From assembly GCA_012295275.1 (NCBI GenBank), contig CM022672.1, positions 6,572,443 to 6,636,442 on the forward strand: a DNA stretch of 64,000 bases. The letters are read 5' to 3'. Positions 24,647-35,250 of the stretch are shown piece by piece. Numbering within the stretch: the stretch's first letter is position 1; the number at the start of each line of letters is the position of its first letter. Under the pieces are notes generated by a model, which saw only the letters and a program-made list of their open reading frames with translations, did not search any database and was not told the origin of the DNA. A program made the translations under genes and the position numbers. The DNA comes from Chrysomallon squamiferum. Lineage: Eukaryota > Mollusca > Gastropoda > Neomphalida > Peltospiridae.

Positions 24647-27329
24647 TTCACATTACAGGGTACAGGAGGTGGGGGAGGTTCTGTGAGTACTGACATTTTC
24701 TTTATAATAATTTACATTTCTCCTAATTAATACTCATTTTTACATTATTACAGTATATCAGTCTTCAACTGCTGAAAGTTTCTTCCGTAAATCTAATAGT
24801 TCAGGAGCTGATTTTCAAAAGAGGTCTGGAAAAAGGATTTCACAGTACCCCGAGCATTTAAGTCTTTTCTCGAGACTTCATTCTTTTTTTATTTTTAAAA
24901 ACATTTTTTGTTCCACATATGGATACCGTTCCTGATCTGTAAATTATTAAATAATTTTAAAACGTGGACGAAATACTAATATAATGACTTAGAGGAACAT
25001 TTCTTTCGATGGGTGAAACACGAGGCATTCTCGACCTCGCACAAGGATAATCAATTAGCACGTACACCCGTCCTAATCTGAAAATGTTCTTGTTTAAGAA
25101 ATGTTTTGAAATTTCCTAGCTTAATAATAATAATATGATCACATATTACATTCTTATCTGCCTCTGTATTAAAACGAATTTGTTCCTGGTATCATTTCTC
25201 AATTTCCTCTACTTTATAATGTTAGATAGTGATTGTTTCAAATTCATTTGTTCTATGATAAATTTAATTTCGATGTCTGCAGTGATTGCCACCTGTTCTG
25301 ATTTCAAACTGAATACTGTAGGATAAAAAAACAAAACACAGAAATCAAGTAGAATAGAAATGATTCAGTGATAAAATATTTAATAAATAGCAAAAACATT
25401 TGCTGTTTCCTCTGTGTTCCTTCTATCCAATTCCTTTTGCATTTTTCACTAGTTGCAGAATGTAATTTGTAAGTAAATTAAAAAGGAAAAACGAGAATTG
25501 GGACTTTTTAATTTAATTTTTTTTATATGAAATGTATAAAACTGATGTATTGAAACATTATTTTTAATACTAATGACAAGTTTGCATTCCATAAGGCTCT
25601 AGTCTAGATACTTTCAAAACCTGTAGTGAAGTGATGTTTACAGCTGTTCCCATGGTTTTTGGTTAGGCCTAGGTTTAGAACTCCAACGTTACATGCCAAA
25701 TCTGCATCGCAATTCAGGAGTTGATTTGCAAAAGACGCCTGGAAAATAGATTTCATAGTACCCAGAACATTCAAGTCTGGTTTTTTGATAAATTATCATT
25801 AGTTAACATTCTTGCATAAACATTTCAGAAAATATTTAATTTTTAATTTATTGTAGAAAGTTATGAAGACTAAGTTGTTATTATTATTATTGTTATTGTT
25901 ATTGTTATTATTTATTTATTTATTTATTCACATTACAGGGTACAGGAAATTCTGGAGGTTCTGTGAGTACTGATATTTCCTTTATAATAATTTATATTTC
26001 TCTTAATTAAGACACTTTTATACGTTATTACTATATATTAGGAGGTTCTGTGAGTACTGATATTTCCTTTATAATAATTTATATTTCTCTTAATTAAGAC
26101 ACTTTTATACGTTATTACTATATATTAGGAGGTTCTGTGAGTACTGATATTTCCTTTATAATAATTTATATTTCTCCTAATTAAGACACTTTTATACGTT
26201 ATTATTGTATATTGGTTTTTGACTGCTGAAAGTTTCTTCCATAAATCTAATAATTCAGGAGTTGATTTGCAAAAGACGCCTGGAAAATAGATTTCACAGT
26301 ACCCAGAGCATTCAAGTCTTTTCTATGTCTTTCATTCTTTTCTTCTTTTTTTTTCCACATATGGGTACCGTTCCTGGTCTGTAAATTATTAAATAATTTT
26401 AAAAAGTAGACGAGCTGCTAATATCATGCCTTATAGGAACTGGGTTAAAAATGAGTTGTTTTGTGTATGTGTCTCCTTAGAAGTAATTATATTTGGTTGC
26501 TAAAGTTAAAAAATAAATGTGATATATAAGTTCCGGACGATTTGCCTGATTGCGCTTTCTTAAGATTGCGCATTTTGAAATTTCCTAGCCGGAGAGATGT
26601 TATCTTTTTAGCTTAGTAATAATAATATGATCACATATTACATTCTTATCTGCCTCTGTATTAAAACGAATTTGTTCCTGGTATTATTTCTCAATTTCCT
26701 CTACTTTAGAATGTTAGATAGTGATTGTTTCAAATTCATTTGTTCTATGATAAATTTAATTTCGATGTCTGCAGTGATTGCCACCTGTTCTGATTTCAAA
26801 CTGAATACTGTACGATAAAAAAAGAAAAAAAAAAGAAATCAAGTAGAATAGAAATGATTCAGTGATAAAATATTTAATAAATAGCAAAAACATTTGCTGT
26901 TTCCTCTGTGTTTTATATTTCTTCTAGCCAAAATGAGGTGTAAAACGAAAATTAATTTTGATGCCTTAAACTCACATTAAGCAATGAAAACATCAAAATA
27001 AAGATTTGCTGTTTCCTCTGTGTTCCTTCTATCCAATTCCTTTTGCATTTTTCACTAGTTGCAGAATGTAATTTGTAAGTAAATTGAAAAGGAAAAACGA
27101 AAACTGGCACTTTTTTATTTCTTTTATTTGTGATGTATAAAACTGATGTATTGGAACATTATTTTTAATACTAATGACAAATTCGCATTCCATAAGGCTC
27201 TAGTCTAGATACTTTCAAAACCTGTAGTGAAGTGATGTTTACAGCTGTTCCCATGGTTTTTGGTTAGGCCTAGGTTTAGAACTCCAACGTTACATGCCAA
27301 ATCTGCATCGCAAGATAGCGCTGAAGGGG

Positions 27330-27384
<55 letters not shown>

Positions 27385-27561
27385 TGATTGATTAATTAAT
27401 TAATTAATTAATTTATTTATTAATTTTGTTTTATTTACATGATAGGGTGGTAACAGTAAAGGACAACTTTTTAAGTACATATTGTATAAACATTTCAGAA
27501 AATATTTAAGGTGGCAATGTAAAATAGTTTTTTGTTATGATTATTATTATTTTATTTTATT

Positions 27562-27592
<31 letters not shown>

Positions 27593-28005
27593 TTTTATTT
27601 TATTATTTATTTATTTATTTTTATTTAAATTTTTATTTTACAGGGTAGAGGATGGGTAGGAGGTTCTGTGAATACTGATATATTATCTTTTAAAATTACA
27701 AACAGAGAAAATATTTTTAAATAATTCACTATGATTTCTCTTATTCTGTCTTTTTTTTTTTTTTACACATATGCTTTTTAAAAACATATTCTGTTTTTAA
27801 TTTGACTGATTTCTAATCATAAGTTTATTTTCATAAAATAAATATTTTAATTTTAACTGGCAATTTGTTACGTTAATATTTATTTCATTTTACTTTGTTT
27901 AATCTTAAATAAAATTAAAGTTAAAGAAATTAATTAAATTAAATTAAATCTTTACTTGTTCCTTGTTCATTTATTTGTTTGCTATTTTATTTATTTGTTT
28001 ACTGT

Positions 28006-28037
<32 letters not shown>

Positions 28038-28586
28038 TATTTATTTCTTTATTTTCAATTTACATAAAAGGGAATGCACTTGAGTACATTAATTTCTTTC
28101 TCTTTAGTTTTAACTTATGATTTATAATTTTACTTGCATTTGACAATTATTTCATTTTTTCATCTTTTATTTATTTATTTTATTACTATTATAATTTTTG
28201 ATTTATAGAAAACTACCCACAAACCAATGAGTACTGATTTTTTTCTTTTAAAATTTCAAACTTCTAAGATATAATATTTCTTATTTCTTTAAATATATAC
28301 ATTTTATCATTTTCAAATTTTTATTAAATAAATATTATATTGTTATATCTTGATAATTAATGAACTGTCTCTCTCTGTCTATGTGTTTCATATTATATGG
28401 ACACACACACACACAAACTCATACACACTCATAAACACACACACACAGATTTATTATCATAAATATATTTCAGCAAAATTATATTTTATGAGATTATTTT
28501 AGAAAGGTGATGCTGCCATTCCACTCGTTTCGACATTTTTTACTTTGCTGAGCTGTCTGCCTGCTCTCTACGCCAGATTTAACTGA
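19523..28586 (+). CDS. Micro-exon gene C
   Basis: Nine coding exons give 98 residues: 19523-19559, 19949-19980, 22668-22691, 23861-23884, 24277-24300, 24659-24682, 25939-25962, 27644-27667 and 28503-28586. The joined frame is a signal peptide (MRYLIVLCVIFA, then ALLVATIDAQN), six eight-residue modules and the shared tail. The first two modules are Asn/Thr-rich with N-x-T sequons. The last four are Gly-rich and nearly all end in GGS. The mature chain would be a short glycosylated, flexible Gly/Ser stalk, possibly anchored by its tail. Introns are filled with duplicated blocks that carry the exons. The donor of the last module is GTGAAT, weaker than the GTGAGT of its siblings. No known family was recognised. 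Confidence 0.8.
19747..19811. repeat. (GA)n tract in intron 2 of gene C
   Basis: A pure GA run lies between the two leader exons, at the place equivalent to the tracts in B and D. Confidence 0.95.
20155..20214. repeat. (CT)n tract in intron 3 of gene C
   Basis: A CT run of about 60 bp lies after the leader exon, in the orientation opposite to the GA tract upstream. Confidence 0.95.
20318..20660. repeat. Unclassified intron repeat R1, copy 1
   Basis: R1 is marked by ATCGACATAAAGCGGATTC, GCGCGCCAGATACATT and ACATCGCGCAAGGC. Further copies lie at about 21820-22160, 24950-25100 and 26400-26600 in gene C, 32050-32400 in D and 40940-41260 in E. The copies sit mostly in the intron after the leader, so they descend from gene duplication. 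I see no coding potential and no clear ends. Confidence 0.6.
21438..21509 (+). CDS. Possible alternative terminal exon, gene C
   Basis: A branch-point-like ACTAATGAC and the acceptor GCATTCCACAG precede a phase-0 frame NTSLDTFKTGSEVMFTAVP, then IVFR and TAG (24 codons). Joined to the leader it would give a short secreted peptide of about 45 residues. D (33077) and E (41902) have the same 72 nt without indels. RNA evidence is absent. A fossil exon is the alternative. Degraded copies at 23599 and near 25594 and 27216 lack the stop or the good acceptor. Confidence 0.35.
   Translation, partial: NTSLDTFKTGSEVMFTAVPIVFR
22668..27667 (+). CDS. Micro-exon run of gene C (six exons of 24 nt)
   Basis: The exons are 22668-22691 (NATNATNS), 23861-23884 (HTNNTANS), 24277-24300 (SSGQSGGS), 24659-24682 (GTGGGGGS), 25939-25962 (GTGNSGGS) and 27644-27667 (GRGWVGGS). 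All are exactly 24 nt, phase 0, with TTACAG acceptors. Flanking introns of the last four are near-identical (TTCACATTACAG before, GTGAGTACTGATATTTCC after). Three N-x-T sequons lie in the first two. Confidence 0.78.
25127..26900. repeat. 1.49-kb tandem duplication inside gene C
   Basis: Sequence from about 25127 recurs 1,492 bp downstream from about 26619 with few differences. Both copies carry the same meaningless 63-codon frame starting MITYYILICLC. The unit includes the surroundings of a GGS-type micro-exon, showing how the exon number grew. Confidence 0.8.
25954..26214 (+). repeat. Three tandem 87-bp units at a micro-exon 3' end
   Basis: Units begin GGAGGTTCTGTGAGTACTG at 25954, 26041 and 26128. 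The first is the end of the live 24-nt exon plus its donor. The two extra copies join the last 8 nt of the exon and its donor to TATATTAG, which acts as a chance acceptor. An 8-nt exon would break the frame, so these are probably dead by-products. Confidence 0.85.
28209..28226 (+). pseudogene. Micro-exon with GT donor changed to AT
   Basis: GATTTATAG precedes 18 nt reading KTTHKP, followed by ATGAGTACTGAT where the siblings have GTGAGTACTGAT. One base change has removed the donor. Confidence 0.5.
28503..28586 (+). CDS. Terminal exon of gene C: hydrophobic tail
   Basis: The exon encodes KGDAAIPLVS, then TFFTLLSCLPALYARFN and TGA, after a GATTATTTTAG acceptor. The tails of D and E differ by only one to three residues, all in the first half. 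The last 51 nt are identical in C, D and E. Confidence 0.85.
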   Translation, partial: KGDAAIPLVSTFFTLLSCLPALYARFN

Positions 28587-28762
28587 CGTCATTTCTCTCG
28601 CCATGTTCTGATAATGAAGCTGAAGATGACGTCTTCTTTTAGCCGATGTTCTTGTTTTTCAAAACTTTTTTCACTTGTTTTGCTGTGATACAAGATGGTG
28701 CTGTGATATTTTAACATTTTTTTTAGATGTAACAGTAATAATCAGAAAGAATTCCAAATAAA
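28584..28762 (+). promoter_or_regulatory. 3' UTR of gene C: CRE-like palindrome, hairpin, poly(A) signal
   Basis: The stop codon is the first part of TGACGTCA at 28584-28591. An imperfect hairpin GCTGAAGATG..CTTTTAGC spans 28619-28643. AATAAA is at 28757-28762. The same set in the same order occurs in D and E. Confidence 0.55.
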
Positions 28763-30210
28763 GGATAATGATTCATATATTTATTCTTACGTATTTTAAA
28801 TAAAAGATAATGATTACATAATTATAATTATACTTTAAATACAAGATAATGATTACATAATTATACTTATGTATTTTAAATAAGATAATGATTATAGAAT
28901 TATACTTATGTATTGTATTTCATACCCAAGTTTAGAATTTACATTAATCATTAAAAGTATTTTTCAACTACAGAAGTGATTGTTTGTTGTAATGTTAAAA
29001 TAATTCATTTAAAAGTATTATTTTTTATTTCATTCAAGTAAAATGGAATGTGATTCATTTTCAACTTGACTCAAATCACATCATATTCAATTACTGATCA
29101 ACATCATCGACTGTATTCACTTTTCAGCATTTCAACATCTATAAAATAATAGAATTCTACTCATAAAATTCAACATATGCATCTTCCTACATAGTGATAA
29201 TGTAATTTATAAGTCCAATGACTGAATTATGATTTTCAAAGTATTTATAATAGTGCAGAATTGAACAATCACAGACACACATTCATGTATATATGTTTTG
29301 TACGTGCATGTGTTTGTAATTTAAGTATCAAAAGAATGTTTTAACCAAGAATTATATTTCATTATTTAATATTTCTCTCACCTTATATCTTTCTCTCTCT
29401 CACAACACACAAACAAAACAAAATAAAAGAAAAAAACAAAAACAAAAACAAAACAAAAAAACCCACCACAAAACAGTAAAAGTAAATTTATTATATAAAT
29501 TAAATCAGTAATTTTATTTATGTTAACAAAAATATTTATACAGTTTGAGAATCCTTTATCCGAAATGATTCGGGCTGGCAGTGTTTCGGATTTCCGAATA
29601 AAAGGAGATAGCCCGAGATATGGGATCTAAGCCTAGACACGAATTCCATTTATATTTCATATACAGCTATTACAAATAATCGGCAGGATTTTTTAATATA
29701 ACATATTTATTAAAACAACGTTAGTGCATGCAAAACAATCCGAAAACTATCAGACATCACTATTTCTGTTGCTCGGAAAATGTTTCAGATTTCGGAGCTT
29801 TTCGGAGCTTTTCGGATAAGAGGTCCTTGACCTGTGTAAACATATCTGCAGACTAGGTGTAAAAGCTGGATGTGGAAAATAAACAGACTTTGATTTTATA
29901 TTCGGGTTCTCTGCTAATATTACAAAATCAGAAAAAAAATTCACAAATACAAAGCATTTCAAGTCCCAAGGATTTCAGATAAGGTATCCTCATCGTGTAC
30001 AGGAATGAATATTTATGCTGTTAAAATTCTTTTCAAGACTGAGTAATATATAATCAGTATTTGTTGTCTGAACCGCGATAAGTAATATATATATAAAAGA
30101 AAAAAGTGTTCACTCGCCTTTTTATTCTTTGTTAACTTTTAATTAATCGCTTTTCAGTGCAATCCCAAACACACACACGATGTATAGTAATAAACATACA
30201 TATATATATA

Positions 30211-30251
<41 letters not shown>

Positions 30252-31090
30252 AAAACCTTGAGAAAACAGTTATAGTGATGACGACAGTAAAATGATGATG
30301 ATGAGATGATTATGATGATGCTCATAATAATAATACGTATTCATATATGTATGTACGTATGTACGCACGGATGTGTGTATGTATGTATCTGAAAGAATAG
30401 ATATAAAGTTATAACCCAAAATATTATAAAATCATCATTATCATCATCATCATCATCATTACTACTACTACTACTACTACAACTACTACTACTACTGCTA
30501 CCACTACCACTAATACTTCTTTTACTACTTCTACTACTACTATTAGTATTACAATTATTATTATTATTATTATTATTATTATTGTTGTTGTTGTTGTTGT
30601 TGTCATCAGTGTTGTTATCATCAGTGTTGTTGTTGGTAGTAACCGCGGCACGGGCTGATATTTGTGTTACCTCCGTGACGTATCAAACATGTCATTATTT
30701 TCTTCTCCATAGTTTTTATCTCTCTGTCACTCACAATGCCTGGTAATCAGTAACAAATATTAATCATACCATTGCCTCGAGACCATTACTGTTCTATAGT
30801 AAGAGACGTGAGTGAGTCTTTGAAAAACGTATCACATATGTTTAATATATGGGTACATATGGAATGCCTAAGTTGTTTCAGATAACGGTTCCCTTAGTTA
30901 TGAATAGTAAAAGTATCTGATTAATTTTAATTTCTCTCAGCTTATCGCCTAAGACTATTAGTCAAATTTAAGTGACATTTGGTGTCTAGTTTATGCTATG
31001 AGGATTTTCTTGACAACTTAATTCATTTTTTTTTTTTTTTTTTTTCGTTTTCTTAAACAAGGCATTAAAAGATATGGTTAGAAGATAGAA
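28763..31090. other. Spacer between genes C and D
   Basis: The first 800 bp (AAAGATAATGATTACATAATTATAC repeats and downstream) align with the sequence after D and E. A pogo-like MITE, a poly-A run at 30215-30249, triplet repeats at 30430-30600 and a promoter-side block shared with B-C and D-E follow. No gene is seen. Confidence 0.75.
29541..29834 (+). mobile_element. Pogo-like MITE, copy in C-D spacer
   Basis: CAGTTTGAGAATCC at the left and GGTCCTTGACCTG at the right, with inner TTATCCGAAA arms, match the copies at 17106 and 38690. Confidence 0.6.
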
Positions 31091-31163
31091 TATAAAAGGA
31101 GTCAGATAATTCAGATGTGTCACTCCGTAAAACATTCGTTTCGTTGATTTGCTGTAAATCCAG
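31091..31163 (+). promoter_or_regulatory. TATA box and non-coding first exon of gene D
   Basis: TATAAAA is at 31091-31097. The exon begins about 31120 and ends AAATCCAG at 31163 before GTAATT. Sequence is nearly identical to gene C. Confidence 0.65.
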
Positions 31164-31411
31164 GTAATTTCTAATTCATTCATTTAAATAATTTCCGATA
31201 TTTATTTGCTTCTTTGTTTATACTATATATATATATATAGGTCAATTCAAATATTCTGTTCCATAGATAATGTCGAATATTTATTTATTTATTTATTACA
31301 CTTCTGTTTATTTATTTAATATTACGCATTTATGTTTGGTTATCATATTACTAAAGAATGAAAATTCAAGAAAATTATTTTTATTGCAGATTTTCTACGT
31401 CATCTCTCAAA

Positions 31412-31638
31412 ATGCGTTACCTGATCGTTTTGTGTTTACTTTTTACTGGTGAGTACCAAACATTTATTTTATTAACTTTCAACATACTTAAACATTCGTT
31501 TAATTGAAAATAATTACAGATTTCAGTGATGAACCAAGGAGATAATGTTTGCAAAAATGACGATGTTAAAGAGAAACTATCTTCACAAAGCTTCATTGTT
31601 TAATTTTACTAATTAATAGCAAATGATTTTGTACCAAC

Positions 31639-31690
<52 letters not shown>

Positions 31691-31958
31691 CATAAAAAAT
31701 ATATATATTGAACTTTCTGTTTTGTCAATATATCTATTAACTAGTTGAATTGAGTTTTTATTCATTTTAAAATGAAGTTTATCTTTGAAACAAATTTTCA
31801 TTCTTCATTTCGAATGTCTTATTATGCTGATAATCCGTATCTTAGAAATCATCAATATAAACATATTTTTTTGAACCGGCTCATTTTGAGATAGTACTGT
31901 AAAGCAATAATTATATTTTCATATTTCAGTGTTGCTGTCTTCTACAAACGCTGCAGCA
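31412..31958 (+). CDS. Signal-peptide exons of gene D
   Basis: Exon 31390-31448 carries the ATG at 31412 after the conserved 22-nt 5' UTR piece. Exon 31930-31958 completes the leader in phase 1 and ends in NAAA, a likely cleavage region. Confidence 0.8.
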
Positions 31959-32417
31959 GTAAGTATATATATATATAATATTTTGTATTTATGCGAATCA
32001 ATATACGTTTATATTCATTTCTTTTCTCTTTCTTTCTTTCTTTACTATATATATTAAAATGTGTTTTATCGACATAAAGCGATTTCGGATTAATATTTTT
32101 CTAAACTGGACGCACCGACATTTGCGCGCCAGATACATTAATAAAATAATAATTTATTTAATAACACAGGCATATATACGTATGTGTGTCCTTAGAAATA
32201 ATCTGTTTGGTTGCCAAAGTTACAAAATAAATGTGATACATGTTCCGCACGATTTGCCTAAATACGCTGCACATTTCTTACAACGCATGAAACACGTGGC
32301 ATTCTCGACATCGCACAAGGCAAATAAATTATCACGTACACTCGTCCTAATCTGAAAATGTTCTTGTTTAAGAAATATTTTGAAATGTCCTAGGCTGAAT
32401 GATCATAGCTTATTAAC

Positions 32418-32459
<42 letters not shown>

Positions 32460-33758
32460 GTAATATAATCACATATTTCCATTTGTCTGCTTCTGTGAAT
32501 TCATGTCACTGAAGCTGTGGATCAAGTCATAATGACTAATTTGATAATAAGTAAACATGTGTTTTCAACATCTGTATTAAAACGAATTTGTTGTTGATAT
32601 CACCTCTCATTTTGCTCTACGTTAGAGAGTAATGGTTTCAAACACATTATTTCTATGATAAATTTAATTTCCATGTTTGCAGTGATTGCCACCTGTTCTG
32701 ATTTCAAACTGCAAGATAAAAATAACAGAAAACAAGTAGAATAGAAATAACTCAAGGAAAAGATACAATGCAACATAAAAGCTGCAGTGTTAAAATATTT
32801 AATAAATAACAAATGTTTTTATTTCTTCTAGCCAAAATAAAGTGTAAAATGAATATTACTTTTGATTAACTCACATTAAACAATGAAAACACACACAAAC
32901 AAAATGTTGCTGTTTCCTCTGTGTTCCTTCTATTTCACCAGTGGCAAAATGTAATTTGTAAGATTATTAAATACGAAAAACCTCAATTGGCACATTTTTT
33001 TATTTTTATTTTGATATATAAAATTGATGTACTAAAACATTAAATTTAATACTAATGATAAGTTTACTTTCCACAGAACACTAGTCTAGATACTTTCAAA
33101 ACCGGTAGTGAAGTGATGTTAACAGCTGATCCCATAGCTTTTGGTTAGGCCTAGGTCTAGAATGCCAACGTTACGGACCAAGTCCGCATCGCAAGAGAGC
33201 GCAAGAGGTCTTGCGCGTTCTCTAAGAATGCTGTGCGTTTTACGGATCGTAAGAAGGCGCTGCCCAATCTTAAGCTAGCACAGATCGGCAAATCGCGTGA
33301 AACATATACATATACACAAAGTACGCCGTTCACTGCTGGAAAATATTTTTAAAAATTACTGTATGTGTTTTACTTTATATATATATATTACAGTAAATTC
33401 TGTAAATATAAACTGCATAAATGATGACAACATTTTAGAAAATATTTAATTTTAAAATGAAAATGAAGTAGATAGCAAAGAAAAATCATATTTTTTATTT
33501 TATATATACTGTCAGTGACAAATTTAAATAATAATAATAGTAATAATAATTGAAAAACAATAAAACACCCTGTTTCAGATTATTACATTTATATGTATAT
33601 ATTTATTCCAGTCCAAGATTTCTAAAATAAATATGATAATTTTATTAGGTTATCTGTTTGAATATCGTAATAAAAATTTTATATCTATATTTTGTCTGAG
33701 AACATAATTTAAGAAAATAATTATGGTTACAAATAAAGTAGATGGTTTTGAAAAATAA

Positions 33759-33791
<33 letters not shown>

Positions 33792-34269
33792 TTCTTATTA
33801 TTATTTTCTTTATTTAATATTTCAGATTAATTTTTTTTTTTTTTTTTTAAACTTAGGATTTATTATTTTACTTGCATTTTGCATTTATTACATTTCTTTT
33901 ATTTATTTATTTATCATTTTATTTATTTACAGCCAGCAAATGGCAGTCAAGTGAGTATCTATTTTTTCTTTTCAAATTTCAATCTTCTGAGAAATAAAAT
34001 TCCTTATTACTTTAAACATATACTTTTTATTATTATTATTATTGTTATCATCATCATCAACATCATCTACATTATTATTATTATTATTATTATTATTGAT
34101 TAATTAATTAATTTATTATTTATTTATTTTCAATTTAAATTAAAGGGTGATTTTAATAAATTAGAAGCTTGTGAGAAATAGCATTTAACATTTCACCTTA
34201 ATTTTTTTTATGAGTAGTTGTAACTTAAGATTTATAATTTTACTTGCATTTCACCTTATTACATTTCTT

Positions 34270-34300
<31 letters not shown>

Positions 34301-34766
34301 CAGCCAGCAAATGGCAACCAAGTGAATATCTATTTTTTCTTGTCAAATTTCAATCTTCTGAGAAATAAAATTCCTTATTTCTTTAACATAAGTACGCCGT
34401 TCACTGCTGGAAAATATTTTTAAAAATTACTGTTTTTGTTTGAGTTAACTGTTTATTTACTTACTTATTTGTTTGTTTGTTTCTTTTCAATTTACATTAA
34501 AGGGTGATGGTTCTGGAATAGAGAGTTTAATAAATTACAAACTTGTGAGAAATAACATTTAATATTTCACATTAATTTTTTTTTTTTTTTTTAAACCGAT
34601 GATTTATTATTTTACTTGCATTTTGCATTTATTACATTTCTTTTATTTATTTATTTTATTTATTTACAGCAAGCAAATGGCAAACAAGTGAGTATCTATT
34701 TTTTCTTGTCCAATTTCAATCTTCTGAGAAATAAAATTCCTTATTTCTTTAAACATATACTTATTA

Positions 34767-34797
<31 letters not shown>

Positions 34798-35085
34798 TTT
34801 TCAATTTACATTAAAGGGTAATGGCCCTGGAGTACAGATTTTAATAAATTACAAACTTTTGAGATATAAAATGTAACATTTCACCTTAATTTCTTTTTGT
34901 GTTTTAACTTGCATTTTACAATTATTATATTTTTTTTACTTTATCTTTTTTTATTATTATTATTTTTTTTCATTAAATTTACAGGGAGCTAATGCCAAAC
35001 AAGTAAGTACTGAATTTTTCTTTTCAAATTTCAGTCTGCTGAGAAATAAAATTCTTTAATTCATTAAACATATACTTTTCATTAC

Positions 35086-35116
<31 letters not shown>

Positions 35117-35219
35117 TACAAATTACTTACAATTTAACATTTCACCTTAATTTCTTTGTCTTTTTTTTTAAACTTATGATTTACTATTTTACTAACATTT
35201 TACATTTATTTCATTTCTT

Positions 35220-35250
<31 letters not shown>

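Noticed and set aside
25135-26818. Two nearly identical 63-codon frames starting MITYYILIC
   Set aside because: They lie within a recent 1.49-kb intron duplication, so identity reflects duplication, not coding constraint. No splice or start context supports them.
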